A DNA stretch of 64,000 nt from Colius striatus (lineage: Eukaryota; Chordata; Aves; Coliiformes; Coliidae): contig NC_084767.1 in the NCBI RefSeq assembly GCF_028858725.1, positions 20,289,895 through 20,353,894 on the forward strand, read 5' to 3'. Shown here piece by piece: positions 56,601 to 64,000 of the stretch. The notes beneath the pieces were generated by a model, which saw only the letters and a program-made list of their open reading frames with translations, was not told where the DNA came from and did no database searches. The translations under genes and the position numbers were made by a program. The first letter of the stretch is position 1. Every line of letters starts with the position of its first letter.

Positions 56601-59600
56601 GAGCAGCGGGGCCTCTGGCAGGAGCTGGGTCCCACTGCAAGCAGAGCCACCCAGGCCCCAATGGCAGAGTGGAGGGGGTCTGGGAATAGAAGCATGGCGC
56701 TGGGTCTCAGGGAGCTATTTCTGCTCCTTGCCTGAAGGCTTTTGTGCGTGGCTTTGCTCCTGCTGCAGATGCAGATCTAGGCTGCTGACCTCACAGAAAG
56801 GATTTCTGAGCACTAATTCTCCGTTACACAACAAACCTATTTTCCTGACACCAAGCAGGAGCTGCCCTCCTTGTGCCAGCTCCCTCTGACACCCCTCCTT
56901 CTCCAGTAGCCTTCATCAGCACCCTCCCTATGGGGACACAGAGCACACAGGCCTCCAAGACAACCAAGAAGGGCTGTAGGGCCCATGAGTGATACTGCTC
57001 CTCAGGAAGCCTGGCAGTATTCCCCCTAAGCAGTGACACAGAGCCTGGCTGGGGCTTCCCCAAAAAGCAGCAGCACCTGCCCAAACACTGTGGCCCCGCT
57101 TGTCTTAGAAATGCATCTGCAACACTGGGGGGGAATGTTTGTAAGCTGTCAGTTACCGTATCAAGGCAGCTTTGTGTGCTTATTTCTAAACTGTTTGCAG
57201 CAAAGAATGAATGTTTGGTTGTGGCGGTGTAACACAGTCAGCAGTGAAAAGACAAGGCAGCCAAGGTCCCCCTCTGGGAAACTTTGAGCTTTTTGTTTCA
57301 GGAGTTCCAGTAGGTACAATCACAGTTGTCTCCTTAAAATAAAAATGTGGAAAGCCCAATGCCTTTTGCTATGGGGAAAGCTGCAGTAACCCCTGACAGG
57401 GTTCTTGCTCACTCTCCCATATGCTTTTCAAACAGGGTAACTTTTGCCAGCATTACCAGCAGCTTCAGGAATCCCAACCTCCCCCAGGCTTCCCTGGTGC
57501 TTCGCACAATGTGGGCAACTTCTCTGTGCACGGTGTGCTGGGAAGGAGTTCCCTTGCAGGACCCCTTTCCCTCTCCATGGGCTGCAGCACACAGCTCTTG
57601 GCAGCCCTGTGCAGCAGGCATTTCTGTGTGAGGCTGATGCTTGCTCTCAGCTGCGCAGCTGGAGGGAACGCACAGCATCACAGTTCGCAGCAGCCTCAGA
57701 TGAAACGGGCAAACAAAATTTAATAAGAGCAGCACATAAGTAAAAGCTGGCCTCGAGCAGCAAACTGTGTCTATCTAAATAAACATGACTGGGATGTGCA
57801 GTGCTATCTTCTGCATTTTTATTAAATATTGACAGTTATTAAATGTCTCCGTTGGAGGATTCGCCTCCAAAAGCCAATGTTGCTTTTCATTTTGAACTTT
57901 GATGAACTGTCTCAATTTCGACTCACACATCTGCTGAACTGCAATTGACTGAGGCTGATGCTTCTGAGGAATGGAGAGAAATCAATAAGGAAATGTCACG
58001 GGAGAGGTCAAACTGAGCTGAGATTCACCATCGGCCAGTGTGCTTGCCAAGGGCTGGAGGAACGCCACAGTACCCAAACAAAGAGAGATGCTGAGGGGGC
58101 TTCTGCTGCCAAAGCATCAGGAAAATGAATTTTCTTTGCCTCCTAGTTCTGTTCTGATTCTCAGCTGGGAGCTGTCACTGTATGACTGCCAGACAAGGTT
58201 GTAAAATACAAGAACAGAAAAGGATGTTGGGCTAGGGAAAAACTGCCGCTCCGTATCTCAGAATCTCTGGACAGTGACACAAGCCTTTCTCTTTATCCAT
58301 TTTACTCCAGCTTGAAACCAAGTTTAAAGCCAAGTGCAACTGCAACTCAAGAGCTCAAAAGCGATGGCTGGTGTGTAACTCCACATCATCTCTAGTAAAC
58401 CTAGATCTGAAACACTCAAGTGCTCTCTGGGTGTAGATTATTAGCATGGGGCTCCACTGAGTTGCACTATCTTGCTCTTGTAACATGATCTCACTTTAAA
58501 TACTGAAAAATCTCCTTAAATCCACAAAGTATTGGGCATTTGTGAAGAAAAATCAAACAGGAATAGGAGACACAGATGTTTAGCTGTCCAGTCACACAGC
58601 AGAGTGGCCCTTGCCTCTGCCCAGTTTCACTGCCTTTAAGGCAGATACCAAACCCCGGTAAGTCAGTCCCATCTCTGTGTCTTGTTCACAACACTGCGCT
58701 CAGCACAGAGCCGCTTTCCTGAAGCCACTAAGGCACAAAGAAAAGCAACAGGTATTTACCAGCCCACTCATAAATGCTGTAGCTGTTCCTGCTGGTACAT
58801 CACTGAGCAGATGCCAACATGAAGAATATTTCCCGTAATGACCTCCTGACGCTTCCCGGCTGAGCAGGATCCAAGCTCAGGTGGCTGCCTTGACAGCAGC
58901 TCACTCACTCACCACATCAGCCTGGGGAGGACCGAGGATGAGCTCCTCACATGCATAGCTTGCTCCAAATTTTGAGGGGGCTTCTCTGCATGTCGTGGCC
59001 CCTGAGGCATCTGCCGTGAGGCTATTTGGAAAAGCGGTCCAAAGAAGCACAGCACTCCCCGACTTCTGTCAATGACAGCTCCGCTATAGCCGCTGTGTAC
59101 CGACATCTCAGCGACCCCTCAGACCTGCTGCTGCTGAAACATTACCATGGGCTTTTTAGCACTCACCACCAAAGGGTGCGGGGCTATGACTCTGGGGAAG
59201 CTGCTCTGGTCAGGATGGGCCACATGGAGGGCAAGTGGCCATAGTGACAATGGAATGCAGGCAGAAGCACAGCCTGGCACAGCCAAAAGGAGCATGGGGA
59301 GAGGTGGGAGGGCAGATCTGAGCGCAGAGCAGTCTCTGCACTCCCTTTCCTGGGCAATTTTGACCCAAAGGGGCCCTGCGCTGCCGGCAAGGGCTGTACT
59401 CACACTTGGCGTGGCGGTCGCAGAGGGCAGAGGTGCGCATGTCGCACAGCCTGATGGTGCCTTTGCTGCTGCTGTAGACAAAGGTGTTGCAGTGGTGTGG
59501 GTGGAACTCAGCGGCTGTGATCACCTCCGTCAGCTCCTCCATGTTGGCCGGCTTGATGTCCACGATGTCTGGTAGGGCGAGTCAAGGAGCCATGTGCAGC

Positions 59601-61337
59601 CTGGACCCGACCCTGCTCCTCCTGCTGCCCCTCCTACTGGTGTCTTTGGACATCTGCTGAATATGGGTTTTCCTCCCCAAAAACAGGTGTTCTCGGGAGA
59701 GAAGCGCCATCCTGAGGCAGAGCTGTGGTGCTTAGCTGGGATGAGCCAGCTCCAGTGCAGGGAAAAGCCACTGTCCACCACATTCTCCACCTAGCTGGGG
59801 AGCACAGCTCTGGTACCATGGCCTGGAGCCCCTCTGTGCACCACAAGGCCTGACTCTGCCTATTTTCTCCAGGCTGAGTAAACATCTTTTATTGCAGTGT
59901 TGGGGCACTGTTGAGTAACTGTACCAAGAACAACAGGGGGTTAAACAAAACCCAGATCATGAGGACCAGCAGAAAACCACTGCAGCCCAGGGCAGGAGTC
60001 ACCCAGAGATGGATAATTTCTAAAACACTTCACATGCTTGGGCTCAGTGAAACGCTGGGTTGAAACTGACTCCATTCCCAGGCCCTGCAGGTGCTGTCAG
60101 CAAGGACCATTGAGGTCCTAGAGAGCATCCTGGTGCCACAGAGGATGGCTGATGACTGTCCATCCCGCAAGCCTGCAGTCACCAGTGAAAGCAGCTTCAG
60201 ATCTTATGGTGCAATCCAGGTGCCTATGCCCACTTTGAGCTTCCAGCACTGCTCTGCCATACCTGCCTAGAGCCTCCACCAGCTTCACACCTGTGACTGC
60301 TGAAATCCTCTCCAGCTGCCTAAATTTGCCACATGCCTTGGGGATTTCTCAGTAGAAATCACTATATAAACACCACTGATGATTAGTGCCCCGTTGTTAT
60401 TATTTCTGATGCGGCTCTTACATGGGTGACTGGCACGGCCTCATTTGTACGATGGTGACTGGCAGCCTGTCACCCTGCTGCAGGGTATAACGGAGACTGC
60501 ACGATTAATACTTCCTCTCTGCGTTTTCCCCAAGGCACCTGTCTCCTCCATCACCCGCAGACCCCCCTCCCTCCCACCCGCCCCACGTGGACCCTGCAGG
60601 CAAAATTCTTAGCTGTGTCACGCAGGCTGGGGGGATGCCAGCTGAGCCCTGCACCATGCGGTGAGCAGCTTGGCTGGGGCTGATGGCCCAGCGTGAGTGC
60701 TGCAGACAGCCTGGCTCAGCCCGCAGCACCAGCACAGCTGAGCGAGAGGTGCCTTGGCAATGATACCCAGGGGTGGAACTTCAAGTGTTCTGTGGTTGGA
60801 TTCACAGAGGACAGCACTTTGTCATACTCCTGGGCCCCTGCAAGCCCTGACCAGGGGGTGAAGCTCCTGTACCAAGGAACTGTGAAGGGGTTGGGAGGCC
60901 GGGGTCAGGCGAGGTGCCGTGCCACCTGCTCAGTCTCCATCACACCAGACACAGACATGGCCTTGCTTCCTCTCACAGAGCTGGGCCTTGCAGGAACCCC
61001 CGCCACCACTTACCTTCACCAGGGACTTGTCTCCCCACCAGCTTTCTTGTTCTCCCTCTGACACTTGCATGTGTCTGTACTCCCAGGGCACCTCCCTGAT
61101 GGCAGCTCTCAGCTTGGCTGGGACTGGCCTGAGGCCGTGTGGAACGTACCAAAGGATACTAAAACTTTGATTTGTGATTTCAAAGTTCCACAGGTTTATC
61201 CTCAGGTCATCTGCCGACATGTAGGTCTCATAGTCGCTGTTGACGGAGATGGAGTTGATGTGGTAGGTGTGTGCATTGGCAAACACCCGCCGGGGGGTGG
61301 CCTCCACCATCAGGTCCATGGGCCGCAGCACGGGCAC
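50352..61337 (-). CDS. PPP2R2B: PPP2R2B, PP2A regulatory subunit B-beta, 3' five coding exons (partial)
   Basis: Regulatory B (B55/PR55) subunit that joins the PP2A scaffold and catalytic subunits and sets substrate choice; the beta form is mainly neuronal. The five exons join in frame to 885 nt, 294 codons plus stop. This corresponds exactly to residues 150-443 of a 443-residue B-beta, so the N-terminal blades and the alternative first exons lie off the right end. The fragment covers most of the later WD40 blades of the beta-propeller, including the WNFEI, VKVWDLN and YNNFFRMFD strands, and ends in FQDKVN. The beta identity rests on [14 protein letters not shown] near the C-terminus and on the TCERG1 neighbour; the alpha and gamma paralogues are close. 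Changes from the human protein I remember are slight (RTS for RAS, HAK for HTK). One intron has U12-type signals. The SCA12 repeat of human PPP2R2B lies in the 5' part, outside this window. Confidence 0.95.
50862..51136 (+). mobile_element. CR1 LINE fragment in the last PPP2R2B intron
   Basis: CR1 3' end on the + strand, so antisense to PPP2R2B. Contains GAGAAGTGATAGGACAAGGG, GTTGGACTGGATGAACTCTA and the terminal ATTCAGTGATTCTGTGATTC. Confidence 0.9.
51606..51697 (-). CDS. PPP2R2B: PPP2R2B penultimate coding exon
   Basis: Residues 321-350 plus two bases of Ser351, [20 protein letters not shown] through WNGSD. Acceptor ccggcag|GTT, donor GACAG|gtgagc. Confidence 0.97.
52168..52337 (-). CDS. 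PPP2R2B: PPP2R2B coding exon (residues 264-320)
   Basis: Completes Phe264 and runs [20 protein letters not shown] through IETYQ, with the WD strand VKVWDLN. Acceptor tcctgcag|TTTTTGAAG, donor TACCAG|gtgagc. Confidence 0.97.
52338..59403 (-). other. PPP2R2B: PPP2R2B intron, about 7.1 kb
   Basis: No exon was recognised. It holds the CR1 copy at 54520-54998 and an AT-richer block around 57790-57960 with a small hairpin. Open frames on both strands are short and unrelated to known families. Confidence 0.7.
54520..54998 (-). mobile_element. CR1 LINE fragment in PPP2R2B intron
   Basis: Starts CAGAATCACAGAATCTTAAG and GGAAGGGACC. On the - strand a 127-codon open frame remains ([16 protein letters not shown], then [20 protein letters not shown]). 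This is the C-terminal end of a CR1 reverse-transcriptase ORF, not a host gene. It is the best-preserved CR1 reading frame here. Confidence 0.93.
59404..59568 (-). CDS. PPP2R2B: PPP2R2B coding exon (residues 209-264)
   Basis: [20 protein letters not shown] through LCDRHAK, split codons at both ends. The acceptor belongs to a U12-type intron; the donor is AAGT|gtgagt. Confidence 0.97.
59580..59588 (-). promoter_or_regulatory. PPP2R2B: U12-type branch point TCCTTGACT
   Basis: TCCTTGACT matches the U12 branch consensus (TCCTTRAC). Its adenosine (59582) lies 13 nt before the intron end at 59569, the right distance, and the acceptor lacks a strong pyrimidine tract. Confidence 0.9.
61151..61159 (-). 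promoter_or_regulatory. PPP2R2B: U12-type 5' splice site GTATCCTTT
   Basis: The intron after the 61160-61337 exon begins with GTATCCTTT, a perfect match to the GT-AG class U12 donor consensus (RTATCCTTT). Confidence 0.9.
61160..61337 (-). CDS. PPP2R2B: PPP2R2B coding exon (residues 150-209)
   Basis: [20 protein letters not shown] through NFEITNQSF, then the first base of Asn209. Acceptor cccacag|GTG. The donor is A|gtatccttt, the minor-spliceosome type. Confidence 0.97.
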
Positions 61338-64000
61338 CTGTGGGCGGGAGCAGTGTCAGCACACAGGGACAGAGTCTGGCTGTGCTCCCCGACCCCGCCA
61401 GTGCCCGGTACTGGGGGTGCCTACAGCCGCAGAGGGCACCCGCTCGGCACCGTCTGCCAGGGAACCTCCCCATCCACCTCCTCCACCGAGGGAACTTCAC
61501 GCCTTCCTCAGTGTATGAGCAGAAGGATGGGCAGGCAGACACTAAAGCCTTTTACTTTTGAAAGAGGCACCGGCATGCTTAGATTGTGGCCAGTGACTAG
61601 TAAACCCAGCTCAGATTTCTTCTGCAGCAACCATTTCCTCTTTGGGAAACAAATAACATCTACTCCTGCTTTGTTTTGCAAATGTTAACCAGAATCTGAG
61701 ATCCCTGGAGCATTCCAAACAGAAATACATTTCTTGAGAGAGCCGGGTCAGCACAGATTTCTCTTTCAAGTTTTTTGTATTATTCGCTTCGCAGTGAAGT
61801 GACAGAGGTAAGAGATAAGAAGAGACAAGGACAGGGAATGCACAGGGCAGGGACAGATGGAGGGACCAGAAACAAAGCTCCACACATTTGCCTTTAGATT
61901 AATAAGCATAACTCATGTAAACATCAGGGGATGGAGAGATGCAATAAGAGCAGTGTATGCAAGGAGAGGTGTAATAACTTCAGACATAACTCTCTTAAGG
62001 CAGTTAATACGCTTGAAAGGTGCCAGTCTCTGCTCCTGTTTGCTAGTAAGCTCTTCCCTCAAGCTACTTCATTACTGTGTATATTATCTGTGTGCTGCCC
62101 AAACAGATTTCCCATGGCTGCAGAGGTGGAGACAGGAGTGTGACAGCCAGCTCGAGTGACACTAGAGCACAGGGACTGCCAGCTGAGAGCCTGAGCTTAA
62201 TGTGACGAGCCTGCCTGCTAATTCAGCCTGACACAGGCAATGATGCATCGTTTGCTGCTGAAGGACTCTGCTCAGCCATCTGGGGACGGAGGCTCAGGGA
62301 TTACAGCAACTAGGCTGTCATTCAGACTGTCAGAAACATGATGGTTGTGCAAAAGGAAGGGGTTCAATGGTTACACTGGGCCTCACCAGGCACAAACACA
62401 AGTACAGCACAGGCTTCAGCAGCAGATTTCACTCAGCGAGATGATACCGTGTGTCCTGAGCACACCTCACATCCAAACCCCCAGCCAGTCCTGTCCCCAG
62501 CAGGAGCCCAGCACTGTGTGCCGAAGGCTGAAGCAATCAGAGCAGCCCAGGTCTGGGACATGGCAGCATGGCCATCTGCAACCTCCAGTGCCCCAGCACA
62601 ATTCCCTACCCAATTTTTACATGGCAGTTACTCAGAACCACAAAGCTAAACACTTCAGCCAAGAAAATTCTCCACATCTTACTTCAGAGACAAATTCTAG
62701 GGAGTTTTTTACATCTAGAACCTCGTTGGTCACCAGGTAAAACCCTATGAGAAGAATAAACCTAATCATTCCTGAATATTCTATTAAGGCAGAATTTTTT
62801 TTGTCCACTGCAGTGGCAGGAATCTGCACTGAAGTATGCAAAACAAGCAAGTGTCCATGCTCCTCCTCATCATGTCCTGTGAGCTTTTGCTTAAGGGTAT
62901 CAACAGTAAGTATTGAAGCCTGAAAGCACTGACACTGTGAGGCAGGAGCAGCCGGGAACGTGCTGGGAGCACACACCAGCTTTGGGATCTCATCCCACAA
63001 AAGCGGAAATCTTGCAGAAAGCAAACCACATCTCAGGATGGCCAAGAGGAGCAGCTGCCCAGTGCAGGCAGGGCCCTGGCTGGGGTTTAACCTCTTCTCC
63101 ACTGAAGTCTGCCTTGAAACTGGCTGGAAGCACCACCACAGCGAGTCTGTGCTGACAGCCCAGCCCAGTGACCACCCTGACACCTGCCGTTGCCAACAAG
63201 AGAACTCCCTCTCCCCACCATGTTCCACTCTTGGCTGCATCTTCCTGAGCGCACTGGTGGTCTCCAGTGATGCCGCTGCTTGTGCCCCCCACTCCCACAG
63301 CTCACAGGCACCCACCTTGCATTGCTGCTTAATGTGCAATAAAGAAAGAGTGGTCTGAGGGAAGACCCCACAGCCTGCTCTGGGTGCCATCCCAAGCTCA
63401 GCTGGGCAGGCAGAGAGTGGCTTGGGGCAGCAGCAGTCAGGGATGGCGAAGAGAAAGAGCCCAACAAACAGGGCAAGATGATAGCAATGGCAACTAGGGG
63501 GTTTTGTTGGGTTTTTTTTTTAAGCATGCAGAGTTCAATCCAGTGTCTGCCTAAACCACTCAGCTCCCACTAGCATTGCCATGGCAATCCTCAACAGCAG
63601 AGACCTCCTCGGAGCATCCTTTCTTCAACTACAGAGCCAACCTGCAGGGCAAGCTCTGCTATTATATATACCCATTATTAAAGGGTAATTCAGTGTAACA
63701 AACCACATCAAGTACATAGGAAGGCTGTCAAATAAAATAAACCACTAATAAATTAAATTACCTTCTGTTTTCTGGGAGAAGTGGTGCAAAATGCCAGTCA
63801 TTTTTCATTCAAAACAGAATATGTCTTAATTTCCTTCCTGCTTTTAGTAGGCACCCCCTGCAACAGAGCTGGTTCCACTCATTCAAAGTGCATGTGACAC
63901 TCGATTCCTCTCTCCTTGTCTGGTGAAGGCTTTCCTGAGTTAATGAGGCACTAATCCCTTCTCCAGCTGTAAAATTCATTTTCTCTGAGGCTGAGAGGTG
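61338..64000 (-). other. PPP2R2B: PPP2R2B intron, extends beyond the window
   Basis: The exon for residues just before 150 (expected to end in a sequence like DPATITTLR) is not in this stretch. An AT-rich block occurs at 63660-63780. The 252-codon - strand frame at 62632-63390 resembles nothing I know. Confidence 0.65.

Noticed and set aside
62632-63390. 252-codon - strand frame in the PPP2R2B intron
   Set aside because: No family resemblance, no splice context matching PPP2R2B, and several overlapping frames on both strands. It is likely chance in GC-rich DNA.

Overview
The window is vertebrate nuclear DNA, most likely from a bird. The evidence is spliced genes with GT-AG introns, a CpG-island promoter, and six fragments of CR1-type LINE elements, several ending in the typical avian CR1 3' end (ATTCTGTGATTCTGTG-like repeat). 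No other dispersed repeat family was recognised. The species cannot be named from the sequence alone.

Two genes were recognised, lying tail to tail. On the + strand is a complete TCERG1 (transcription elongation regulator 1, CA150). It has 21 coding exons from the ATG at 7375 to the TAG ending at 41961, about 1023 residues, with three WW and six FF domains. All exon junctions were placed by reading frame and splice sites. On the - strand is the 3' part of PPP2R2B (B-beta regulatory subunit of PP2A). Its last five coding exons run from 61337 down to the stop at 50352 and encode the equivalent of residues 150-443. The 5' exons lie beyond the right end of the window.

Layout: 1-6690 is a gene-poor upstream region with a (CTTTT)20 microsatellite and an AT-rich block dense in homeodomain-like motifs. 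6690-7930 is the TCERG1 CpG-island promoter, with five CCAAT boxes and an E-box. 7375-42840 is TCERG1. 42850-49250 is the convergent intergenic region, where the GPR151 gene expected from mammalian gene order was not seen. 48720-49070 is a GC-rich island. 49260-61337 is the end of PPP2R2B. 61338-64000 is a PPP2R2B intron without recognised exons.

TCERG1 couples RNA polymerase II elongation to pre-mRNA splicing. PPP2R2B targets the PP2A phosphatase to its substrates. The two are not known to act in one pathway, and their adjacency is conserved vertebrate synteny. I found no clearly novel biological system. The best leads are a minor-spliceosome (U12-type) intron in PPP2R2B, a very short Gln-Ala tract in TCERG1, the lack of one alternative TCERG1 exon, a tandem (NAGNAG) acceptor, and a UG/GA repeat just after a TCERG1 splice donor.
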